A DNA stretch of 17,191 nucleotides, taken from the NCBI GenBank assembly GCA_913020095.1, contig CAJWAH010000008.1:1-17191 (forward strand). The letters run 5' to 3'. The stretch is from an uncultured Synechococcus sp. Lineage in GTDB: Bacteria; Cyanobacteriota; Cyanobacteriia; PCC-6307; Cyanobiaceae. A program made the translations under genes and the position numbers. Position 1 is the first letter of the stretch. Each line of letters opens with the position of its first letter. Under the pieces are notes generated by a model that was given only the letters and a program-made list of their open reading frames with translations, was not told the DNA's origin and did no database searches. Shown piece after piece: positions 8,743 through 15,354 of this stretch.

Positions 8743-8958
8743 CCAGGCAGCCAATCGCAGTCCAAGTAGTACGAAATCAAGGCGAAGCGCAAAGCGCTGT
8801 TAACCATCTCTGCAGGTCCTCAAGCCCACAGCTGCTGGCGTTGCGAGCGCCTGGACGTCCCGGATGTTTTTGGCGCAAGGAGAATCAAAAATCACGGCAG
8901 GCCCCAAGAGGCCCGCTTAGGCTCGCGAAGCCAACCCAGGTCATCGACAAAGGGCGCT
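8743..8958. other. Divergent intergenic region between lipoprotein and BtuR-like genes
   Basis: This is the longest non-coding stretch in the window and must carry both promoters. I see no convincing -35/-10 pair. It holds a small hairpin AGCGC-AAA-GCGCT at 8786-8798 and an imperfect hairpin GGCG...CGCC at 8837-8851, followed some 13 bases later by a short T-run. A purine-rich AAAGGG at 8949-8954 can serve as the ribosome binding site for the GTG at 8959. No cobalamin riboswitch box is recognisable by eye. Confidence 0.5.
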
Positions 8959-10101
8959 GTGACAGCAACCACCGGCCGGGGCATCGGCATTCGCACAGCA
9001 GCCGGTGGCGACGAGCGCCTGCGCGGTCAACTGCACGTCTACGACGGTGAAGGCAAAGGCAAAAGCCAAGCCGCCCTTGGCGTGGTGCTGCGCACCATTG
9101 GTCTTGGCATCTGCGAGAAAAAGCGCACCCGCGTTTTGCTGCTGCGCTTTCTCAAAGGGCCAGGCCGGGCCTACGCCGAAGACTCCGCCATTGAGGCGCT
9201 GCAACAGGGTTTCCCCCACCTGATCGACCAGGTCAGAACCGGCCGCGCCGACTTCTTCACTGCCGATGAAGTCACCCGTTTTGACCGCCAAGAAGCCCAG
9301 CGGGGCTGGGATATCGCCAAAGGGGCCCTCGCCAGTGCCCTCTATTCGGTGGTGGTGCTCGATGAGCTCAACCCCCTGCTGAACCTGGGGCTGCTCGATG
9401 AAGAAGACGTGGTGCGCACCTTGGCGGCCAAGCCACCGGGCCTTGAGGTGATTGCCACCGGCCGCGGAGCTCCGCGCTCGTTGGTCAACCTGGCCGATCT
9501 GCACTCTGAAATGCGGCCCCATCTCCACGAGGGGCCCAGCCAGCTGGGCATGGAGGGCATCGAGATCTACACCGGTGAAGGCAAGGGCAAATCCACCAGT
9601 GCCCTGGGCAAAGCGCTGCAAGCCATCGGCAAAGGCATCAGCCAAGACAAGAGCCACCGCGTGCTGATCCTGCAGTGGCTCAAAGGCGGCAAGGGCTACA
9701 CCGAGGACAGCGCCATTGCAGCGCTGCGCGAGAGCTATCCCCACCTGGTGGATCACCTGCGCTCCGGCCGTGATGCCATCGTCTGGCGCGGTCAGCAGCA
9801 GCCAATCGACTACGTGGAAGCCGAGCGGGCCTGGGAAATCGCCCGCGCCGCCATTGCCAGCGGGCTCTACAAAACGGTGATCCTCGACGAACTCAATCCA
9901 ACGGTGGACCTCGAGTTGCTGCCGGTTGAACCGATCATGCAAACCCTGTTGCGCAAACCACGCGACACCGAGGTGATCATCACGGGCCGCTGCAAAAACC
10001 TGCCGGCCTACTTCGATCTGGCCAGCGTTCACTCCGAGATGGTGTGCCATAAGCACTACGCCGAGCGCGGCGTCGACCTCAAACGGGGCGTCGATTACTA
10101 A
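8959..10101 (+). CDS. Tandem double-domain BtuR/CobO-family P-loop protein
   Basis: Single-domain relatives are ATP:cob(I)alamin or cob(I)yrinic acid a,c-diamide adenosyltransferases, which act late in B12 synthesis or salvage. This 380-residue protein contains two complete copies. P-loop 1 is GEGKGKS at residues 30-36 and P-loop 2 is GEGKGKST at 206-213. DELNP occurs at 135-139 and again at 310-314, and HSEM at 182-185 and again at 358-361. The constant offset of about 176 residues shows an in-frame duplication with fusion. The usual family P-loop is GNGKGKT and the Walker B region is DELTY, so both copies are diverged. The C-terminal copy ends in a unique tail with HKHYAERG. The start is GTG 8959, preceded by AAAGGG. 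The name cobO is plausible, but activity is not proven. Confidence 0.85.
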   Translation: MTATTGRGIGIRTAAGGDERLRGQLHVYDGEGKGKSQAALGVVLRTIGLGICEKKRTRVLLLRFLKGPGRAYAEDSAIEALQQGFPHLIDQVRTGRADFFTADEVTRFDRQEAQRGWDIAKGALASALYSVVVLDELNPLLNLGLLDEEDVVRTLAAKPPGLEVIATGRGAPRSLVNLADLHSEMRPHLHEGPSQLGMEGIEIYTGEGKGKSTSALGKALQAIGKGISQDKSHRVLILQWLKGGKGYTEDSAIAALRESYPHLVDHLRSGRDAIVWRGQQQPIDYVEAERAWEIARAAIASGLYKTVILDELNPTVDLELLPVEPIMQTLLRKPRDTEVIITGRCKNLPAYFDLASVHSEMVCHKHYAERGVDLKRGVDY

Positions 10102-10103
10102 AC

Positions 10104-10149
10104 GCCAAGGTTCTGTCACATCTGAGCGGCCGCCCAGTCACACCTTGGC
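10104..10149. repeat. 8-bp inverted repeat flanking the start of the HEAAH protein gene
   Basis: GCCAAGGT at 10104-10111 is the exact inverse complement of ACCTTGGC at 10142-10149. A 30-base spacer between them contains the palindrome GCGGCCGC (10126-10133). The dyad begins two bases after the stop of the BtuR-like gene and ends just before the ATG at 10151. It could be a transcript hairpin that affects read-through or initiation, or a protein-binding site. There is no T-run, so it is not a standard terminator. Confidence 0.5.
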
Positions 10150-10150
10150 C

Positions 10151-10642
10151 ATGACTGTGGGCAACGCTCTTTTGATGCGCGTTGCACTCTCTCTGCTTGC
10201 CGTTCTCGGTGTTGGTGTCAGCTCTACGGCACCAGCCCACAGCCGCAACTGGCAGGCCATCGATGCGCTGCGTCAACGCCTTGAGGCCAAGGGCGCTCGC
10301 GTCGTGCAGCGGGACTGCAACTCCCTGCCCAGGGTGCAGGGGCTGTATCACCGGCCCAGCGATCAAATCGTGATCTGCCGGGTGCACCAGAACCCAGCCG
10401 CGGTGTGGGACACCTTGGCCCACGAAGCCGCCCACCGCATGCAGGCCTGCTACGGCCGCTCGCTGACCCGACCAGCCCTGCATCGCCAAATGGCTCGCAC
10501 CCTGGCCCGGCGCTATCCGCACGAGTTGGCCTCCCTGCAGCTCTATCCGGCCTCGCGCCGGCTCTCCGAGCTGGAGGCGCGCTACACCGCCAAGCTCGAC
10601 CCGGACCAGGTGTTGAACCTCTTCCAGCGCTACTGCGGTTGA
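10151..10642 (+). CDS. Secreted HEAAH protein, putative zinc metallopeptidase-like
   Basis: This is an exported protein of about 163 residues. An N-terminal signal peptide (LLMRVALSLLAVLGVG then TAPAHS) directs it to the periplasm or outside. The motif LAHEAAH places His91, Glu92 and His95, an HExxH zinc site; a third ligand cannot be assigned by eye. Two or three cysteines (RDCNS, VICRV, QACYG and the final YCG) may form disulfides. The start is uncertain: TTG 10145, ATG 10151 and ATG 10175 are in frame, and the last gives the most classical signal peptide. It lies 49 bases after the BtuR-like gene and 9 bases before the next secreted protein. A related domain is common as an uncharacterised protein in picocyanobacteria as far as I recall. 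Activity is an inference from the motif. Confidence 0.7.
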   Translation: MTVGNALLMRVALSLLAVLGVGVSSTAPAHSRNWQAIDALRQRLEAKGARVVQRDCNSLPRVQGLYHRPSDQIVICRVHQNPAAVWDTLAHEAAHRMQACYGRSLTRPALHRQMARTLARRYPHELASLQLYPASRRLSELEARYTAKLDPDQVLNLFQRYCG

Positions 10643-10651
10643 CCTCGATCC

Positions 10652-11032
10652 ATGCTCACCATGCGTTTTCTGCCCGTTCTGCTTACCCCGGCGCTGTGGC
10701 TCCCAGCCCAGGCCATGGCCATGCCCCAGGAAGCCGCCGTTGATTTAGCCCTTGGCTATTGCCTGCATTCGGTGGGACGGGCCACCCAAATGCAGTCCTA
10801 CCGCTTTGTGCAGGCGTTGGGTGCCAAGCAGGGTTGGCCCAGTGGTTGGTACCAACAGATTCGGCCCAATCAAATCCAAGCCGCCATCAACAACGCCGGT
10901 GGCTGCGGCCGCTTGCTGCGGCGCGCCTCTGGCGGCCAGCCACTGCAACGGCAACCCCGGGTGGTGCAGCGGGCTCCACGACCTAGTTCACGCAGTGCCG
11001 CCGAAGGCTTTGGCCTGGCGCCTTACCGCTAA
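10652..11032 (+). CDS. Small secreted protein, unknown function
   Basis: This 126-residue protein starts with a signal peptide (MRFLPVLLTPALWLPAQA, from the ATG at 10661 or the one at 10652), with cleavage likely after AQA or AMA. The mature part has two cysteines (GYCLHS and GGCGR) that could pair, and a basic Arg/Gln/Pro-rich C-terminal half. It follows the HEAAH protein gene by 9 bases and is probably cotranslated or cotranscribed with it, which suggests a shared extracytoplasmic role. Its TAA overlaps the stop of the convergent ABC transporter gene in the four bases CTAA at 11029-11032. No family is recognised. Confidence 0.65.
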   Translation: MLTMRFLPVLLTPALWLPAQAMAMPQEAAVDLALGYCLHSVGRATQMQSYRFVQALGAKQGWPSGWYQQIRPNQIQAAINNAGGCGRLLRRASGGQPLQRQPRVVQRAPRPSSRSAAEGFGLAPYR

Positions 11033-13185
11033 ACGCTGGCCTGCGCTGAGTGGTTGAAAAAGCGGCGGTAATCCGGATCGCGCTCCAACAGATCCAAAAA
11101 GCGGTCGCGATCGAGCCTCAGCAGCAGCCCCTCGCCGCGAGCACGCACCGTGACCGCCCGCGGCCGGTCCTCCAGCAGCCCGGCATCGCCAAAGAAATCC
11201 CCTTCTTCCACAACCCCTTGCTTGATGGGCACGCCGCCCCAGAGATCGTCTTGCAGCACCTCAAGGATGCCCGCCACCACCACATAAAAGCTGTCGGGGG
11301 GATCGCCCTCGCGAAACACCTCCTCACCAGGCCGCACCCGCTCGCTCACAAATTCCGCGGCCAGCCAGCGCAACACCGCCTTCTCCACCCCATGGAAGAG
11401 GGGAATTGAAGCGAGCCGTTCGGCCGTGATGCGCACCCGATGGCTGGAGCTGATATCGAAGCCACTCATCTGGCGGTGCCAGAAGTTGGCGTAGAGGCCG
11501 CCTTCGGCCAGCAGCGCGTTGTGGTGGCCTAGCTCAACAACCCGGCCATCGGAGATGACGGCCACCTGATCCATCGCCGCAGCCGCCCGAAGCCGGTGCA
11601 ACACCGACACCACCGTGCGCCCTTGGCCCAAGCGGGCCAAGGTGCGATTGATGGCCTCTTCCGTTCCAGGATCCAGGGCGCTTGTGGCTTCATCAAGCAG
11701 CAGCAGCTTGGGGTCGCGCACAATCGCGCGGGCAATGGCGATGCGTTGACGCTGGCCGCCTGAGAGCCGTCCGCCGCCAGGGCCAACCACGGTGTTCAGG
11801 CCCTCGGGCAAGCTCGCCACAAAGCTGCCCAACTCGGCTGCTTCGGCAGCGGCCGCCACCTCGGCATCACTGGCCTCAAGCCGCCCTAGGCGAATGTTGT
11901 CGGCAATGCTGAGATCAAACAAATCGCTCTCTTGGGGCACCAGCGCCACCTGATGCAGCCACTGCTCGCGATCGGTGCTGTGGAGATCGATGCCATCGAC
12001 TTTGAGGCTCCCAAACTGGGGCTGCAGCTGGCGCAGCAACAAGCGCAGAACGGTGCTTTTGCCGCCACCGCTGGGGCCTACCAGAGCTAAGGAACTGCCA
12101 GCGGGGATGGTCAAACAGAGGTCGGTCAAACCGCCACCGTCTGGGTAGCGGAACTGAACTTGATCGAGCACCAAGCCCTGGCTGAGCGGCGGCGGCGCTG
12201 GCAAGACGCTGGCGGCCTGAGCGCGTTGCGCGCTGGCCTGCTGCAACTGCTGTTGCAACAGATCCAAGGCGGTGCTGCCCGCTTGCAGCGGCAGCAGGGA
12301 GGTGCCGAGCTGCCACATGCCGCTCACCATTGCTGTGGCAATGCCCATGGACGCCACCAACTGGCCAACACTCAGCTGGCCGGCGAGCATCAACCAACAG
12401 CCCAGAGCAAAGACGCTGACCAAGGTCAGCAACGCTGAGGCCGTCAGGGCGGCGCTCTGCACCCCCGACACCATGCCGACGCGGCGGGCCGCGCGCATCA
12501 AGGCGCTATTACCAGCAGCAAATCCATCGCTGGTGCTGGCTTTCAAGCCAAACAAATCCACCACTTCGCGGCCACGCAGGCGCTCCGCGGCATAGGCCAG
12601 CAGCAGTGCGGCCCGGCTCACCCGCTGCTGCTCACGCCTGGCCAAGGCGGGATTAAACGCCACCTGAGAGATCAGCAGCAACGGGGTCAAGACCACCGCC
12701 ACCAGGGCCAAGCGCCAGTCGGTTTGCAGCAGCAGCAACACCCCCAGCAGGATCTGCGCCACGGTCCAAATGAACAGCGGAAGCTGCACCACCACCACGT
12801 TTTCCAGGGTGGGAATTTGCTGGGTCAACAGCGCCTGCTCATCACCGGGAGTCCAGCGGCGATCCAGCGGTTGCTCGAGCAGGTGGTTGAACAAGCGCTG
12901 ACGAAAATCCGTGCCGAGGCGACTGCCCAGGGCCGCAAACAGATTCACCGACGCCCCATTGCAGGCGACCGCCACCAGCAACCAGGCGCAGGGCAACAGC
13001 AGCAGCGGCAGGATGTCGATGCCGCCTTGATCGGCCAGAACCCGATCGATCACCAGCTGCAACAGCACCGGGATCCCCACCATCAACAAGGGATCCGGCA
13101 GCACCGTGAGCACAGCCAAGACAACCCGCCAACGCTGACGGCGCAGGTGGGGCCAAAGGCGCAGGGGCAGCAGGAGAGGAAACAC
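11029..13185 (-). CDS. ABC exporter (fused membrane and ATPase domains) with C-terminal cyclic-nucleotide-binding domain
   Basis: This 718-residue half transporter probably dimerises in the inner membrane and exports lipid, peptide or another substrate. Residues 1 to about 300 hold the six-helix type-1 exporter domain. The ATPase domain has Walker A GPSGGGKST at 370-378, signature LSGGQ at 474-478 and Walker B LLLLDE ending at Asp498-Glu499. From about 588 to 712 there is a cNMP-binding fold: SIPLFHG at 593, GEEVFREGDPPDSFYVVVAG, and a phosphate-cassette-like FGDAGLLEDRPRAVTV at 665-680. There is no C39 peptidase domain. The start is GTG 13185; an AGGAGA on the coding strand lies about 14 bases before it, which is far. 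It lies 48 bases after moeB on the same strand. The ligand of the extra domain is unknown, and many such domains bind no cNMP. Confidence 0.9.
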   Translation of the reverse strand: MFPLLLPLRLWPHLRRQRWRVVLAVLTVLPDPLLMVGIPVLLQLVIDRVLADQGGIDILPLLLLPCAWLLVAVACNGASVNLFAALGSRLGTDFRQRLFNHLLEQPLDRRWTPGDEQALLTQQIPTLENVVVVQLPLFIWTVAQILLGVLLLLQTDWRLALVAVVLTPLLLISQVAFNPALARREQQRVSRAALLLAYAAERLRGREVVDLFGLKASTSDGFAAGNSALMRAARRVGMVSGVQSAALTASALLTLVSVFALGCWLMLAGQLSVGQLVASMGIATAMVSGMWQLGTSLLPLQAGSTALDLLQQQLQQASAQRAQAASVLPAPPPLSQGLVLDQVQFRYPDGGGLTDLCLTIPAGSSLALVGPSGGGKSTVLRLLLRQLQPQFGSLKVDGIDLHSTDREQWLHQVALVPQESDLFDLSIADNIRLGRLEASDAEVAAAAEAAELGSFVASLPEGLNTVVGPGGGRLSGGQRQRIAIARAIVRDPKLLLLDEATSALDPGTEEAINRTLARLGQGRTVVSVLHRLRAAAAMDQVAVISDGRVVELGHHNALLAEGGLYANFWHRQMSGFDISSSHRVRITAERLASIPLFHGVEKAVLRWLAAEFVSERVRPGEEVFREGDPPDSFYVVVAGILEVLQDDLWGGVPIKQGVVEEGDFFGDAGLLEDRPRAVTVRARGEGLLLRLDRDRFLDLLERDPDYRRFFNHSAQASV

Positions 13186-13233
13186 AGCTGCAGGCGACCA
13201 TCTCCTGCTTAACCCAATCCCGGCCCGCCTGGC

Positions 13234-14406
13234 TCAGTAACGCTGAACCGAGGGATCAATCTCCTGGCTCCAGGCATCAATGCCGCCTGTGACGTTGATG
13301 CCTTCGATGCCTTCGCGCTTGAGGGCAATCAAGGCCTTGGCACTGCGGCCACCCAACTTGCAGTGGGCGTAGAGGCGTTTGCCGGCTGCCAGCTCGCGCA
13401 CCTGCTCAATCGCCGTGCCATTTTCGATCTGATCGAGGGGCACCAACACCGCCCCGGGGATCGTGGCGATCTCGGCTTCCTGGGGCATGCGCACGTCCAG
13501 CAGCACGATGTCATCGCCGCCGGAATCGAGCAGTGTTTTGAGCTCACCAACGCTGATGGTTTCCACAGCACCTGCCTCCTCTTGACCGGGAGCGGTTCCA
13601 CCCACCCCACAGAACTCCTGATAGTCGATCAGTTTGTCGATCACCGGCCTCTCAGGGCTGGGCCGCAACTTGAGCTCGCGGAAGCTCATCTTGAGGGCAT
13701 CGAACAGCAGCAAACGACCGCTGAGGGTGGTGCCGATGCCGGTGATGATCTTGACCGCTTCAGTGGCCTGGATCACTCCAATGATTCCCGGCAACACCCC
13801 CACCACACCGCCTTCGGCGCAGGAGGGGACCAAGCCCGGCGGTGGCGGCTCAGGGAAGAGGTCCCGGTAGTTGGGGCTTTCAGCATCCAGGTTGAACACC
13901 GTGGCCTGACCTTCAAAACGGAAGATCGAGCCATAGACATTGGGCTTGCCGAGCAGCACGCAGGCGTCATTCACCAGGTAGCGCGTCGGGAAGTTGTCGG
14001 TGCCGTCACAAACGATGTCGTAGGGACGAATGATCTCCAGCGCGTTCTCACTGGTGAGGGCGGTCTCGTAGAGATCCACCTGACAGTGGGGATTGATCTC
14101 GTGGATGCGGGCCTTAGCCGATTCGATCTTGGGCTTACCCACCCAGCTGGTGCCATGGATCACCTGCCGCTGCAGGTTGCTGTGATCCACCACATCAAAA
14201 TCCACGATGCCGAGGCGGCCGACACCAGCTGCCGCCAGATACAGCAACAGCGGTGAGCCCAGTCCACCAGTGCCGACACACAGCACCGAGGCACCTTTGA
14301 GCCGCTTCTGACCCTCCATACCCACTTCCGGCAGGATCAGATGCCGAGAGAAGCGGGCGATTTCGTCGGGACTGAGCTCGACGCCGCTGATATCAGGGGG
14401 AAGCAT
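13234..14406 (-). CDS. moeB: MoeB/MoeZ-type E1-like adenylyltransferase with rhodanese domain
   Basis: This enzyme adenylates the C-terminal glycine of a small ubiquitin-like sulfur carrier (MoaD, ThiS or CysO type), and its rhodanese domain then delivers sulfur to form the thiocarboxylate. The N-terminal half has the ATP motif GTGGLGSP from residue 45, SNLQRQV, and DGTDNFPTRYLVND. The PSCAEGGVVGVLPG segment carries the conserved cysteine. The C-terminal rhodanese domain has VLLDVRMPQEAEIATIPGA and YAHCKLGGRSAKAL with active-site Cys349. The CxxC zinc pairs of E. coli MoeB are absent (YRDLFPEPPPPG instead), as in mycobacterial MoeZ. The length of 390 matches MoeZ. The ATG is at 14406. It follows the JAMM gene by 41 bases. 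Confidence 0.93.
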   Translation of the reverse strand: MLPPDISGVELSPDEIARFSRHLILPEVGMEGQKRLKGASVLCVGTGGLGSPLLLYLAAAGVGRLGIVDFDVVDHSNLQRQVIHGTSWVGKPKIESAKARIHEINPHCQVDLYETALTSENALEIIRPYDIVCDGTDNFPTRYLVNDACVLLGKPNVYGSIFRFEGQATVFNLDAESPNYRDLFPEPPPPGLVPSCAEGGVVGVLPGIIGVIQATEAVKIITGIGTTLSGRLLLFDALKMSFRELKLRPSPERPVIDKLIDYQEFCGVGGTAPGQEEAGAVETISVGELKTLLDSGGDDIVLLDVRMPQEAEIATIPGAVLVPLDQIENGTAIEQVRELAAGKRLYAHCKLGGRSAKALIALKREGIEGINVTGGIDAWSQEIDPSVQRY

Positions 14407-14447
14407 GGGGGGTGGATCTCAAGCGCTGGAGCAACCCAGCGGATCCT

Positions 14448-14957
14448 CTACTTTCCCAAATGCCCGTCACCGGTGAGCTGCAAGTGCAGCGCTTGGGGCT
14501 GCAAACAGCCCAGCTCACCCTGCAGAGACCAGGCGCCCCAGGCCAATGGGGCATAACCGCGAATCAACATCAGCGCCCCGGGCCAGCCCCAATGGAGGTC
14601 TTCAGCGGACGGCATGACCGGTCCGGTGGGGTGGCTATGGGCCGCCCCAAGCAGCTGCCAGTGGCGATCACGGCACCAACGCTGGGCTGTCACCAACTCG
14701 GCGGGGTCAATACTGAAACGGTTGCGGCGACTTAACTCTGGGGCTTGATGCGCACCCGGCTGCCAGGCATTGAGGCAGGGCCAGACCCAGTGCACGCGAC
14801 CAGGCTCGCCAAGCAACAGGGCACACCCCTCATGGGGCCAGGCACTCCGCAAATCGCGCTCGAGAACCATCAGCCAATGCCCATTGAGCTCCAGCAGAGC
14901 TGGTGAAACCGGTTGGGGCTCGATAACTTGACCAGCAGATTCATTTCCAACCTCCAT
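14448..14957 (-). CDS. JAMM/M67-family (Mov34/MPN-like) metallopeptidase
   Basis: JAMM proteins are zinc isopeptidases that cut ubiquitin-like tails from partners; the bacterial model is Mec, which releases cysteine from the CysO carrier. From ATG 14957 the protein has about 169 residues. The catalytic set is Glu43 in PHEGCALLLGE, then His107-Ser-His109-Pro, with Ser117 and Asp120, matching HxHPx(7)SxxD. A beta strand with LELNGHWLMVLERDLRSA precedes Glu43, as expected for the fold. The frame runs upstream to 15056 on opposite-strand coding sequence, so a start there is less likely. Its ATG lies in CATG at 14955-14958 and overlaps the ATG of the divergent CURT1-like gene by two bases. Downstream on the same strand is the E1-like moeB gene. 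Confidence 0.82.
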   Translation of the reverse strand: MEVGNESAGQVIEPQPVSPALLELNGHWLMVLERDLRSAWPHEGCALLLGEPGRVHWVWPCLNAWQPGAHQAPELSRRNRFSIDPAELVTAQRWCRDRHWQLLGAAHSHPTGPVMPSAEDLHWGWPGALMLIRGYAPLAWGAWSLQGELGCLQPQALHLQLTGDGHLGK

Positions 14958-15351
14958 GACGGAGACCACCGAAGTCAAAACTGAGGCGCAGGAGGTGGTC
15001 GCTGAGACGACCGCCGATGGGGGCGTCGACCTGCAAGCCAAGGCAGGCGAGTTCAAGGAGCGCTACGCCGAAGTGCTCGGCAAAGTCAACACCGCTCTCG
15101 ACGGCGTCGACTGGAATCAGATGGGCCGGATCGGCAAAGCCGCCGGCATCCTGATCGCCGTGATCGTGGCTCAGATCCTGATCAAAGGGGTTCTGGACAC
15201 CATCAACCTGCTGCCTGTGGTCCCCGGACTGCTGGAACTGCTGGGCTTGGTGGTGGTTGGCAGCTGGAGCTGGAACAACCTGCGCACCAGCACCAAGCGC
15301 GAGGAGCTGGTCCAGAGCATCACCAAACTGCGTCAGGAGTACCTGGGCTGA
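14956..15351 (+). CDS. CAAD-domain protein, CURT1-like thylakoid curvature protein
   Basis: Single-CAAD proteins of cyanobacteria (CurT) and plant CURT1 bend thylakoid membranes; the same domain is also attached to some cyanobacterial aminoacyl-tRNA synthetases. This 131-residue protein has an acidic Thr/Glu/Val-rich N-terminal tail (1-25), an amphipathic helix (about 27-58, KERYAEVLGKVNTALDGVDW), two transmembrane helices (62-83 and 86-106) with a short NLLPVVPG turn, and a charged C-terminal helix. That order is the classic CAAD/CURT1 layout. No strong ribosome binding site precedes the ATG at 14956. It converges on the fructosamine kinase gene with only three bases between the stops. Confidence 0.9.
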   Translation: MTETTEVKTEAQEVVAETTADGGVDLQAKAGEFKERYAEVLGKVNTALDGVDWNQMGRIGKAAGILIAVIVAQILIKGVLDTINLLPVVPGLLELLGLVVVGSWSWNNLRTSTKREELVQSITKLRQEYLG

Positions 15352-15354
15352 GGC

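Noticed and set aside
8786..8798. Hairpin AGCGC-AAA-GCGCT as a terminator
   Set aside because: The stem is only 5 bp, no T-run follows on either strand, and it lies between divergent gene starts.
8743..8958. Possible cobalamin riboswitch upstream of the BtuR-like gene
   Set aside because: No B12-box-like consensus could be recognised by eye; a covariance-model search would be needed to decide.
12842..13201. ATG 13201 on - as a start for the ABC exporter
   Set aside because: The frame differs from the exporter frame by 16 bases, and the AGGAGA overlaps this ATG, so it cannot serve it.
13363..14256. Open frame of 297 codons on + opposite moeB
   Set aside because: Antisense to a clear MoeB/MoeZ gene with all motifs; no recognisable domain.
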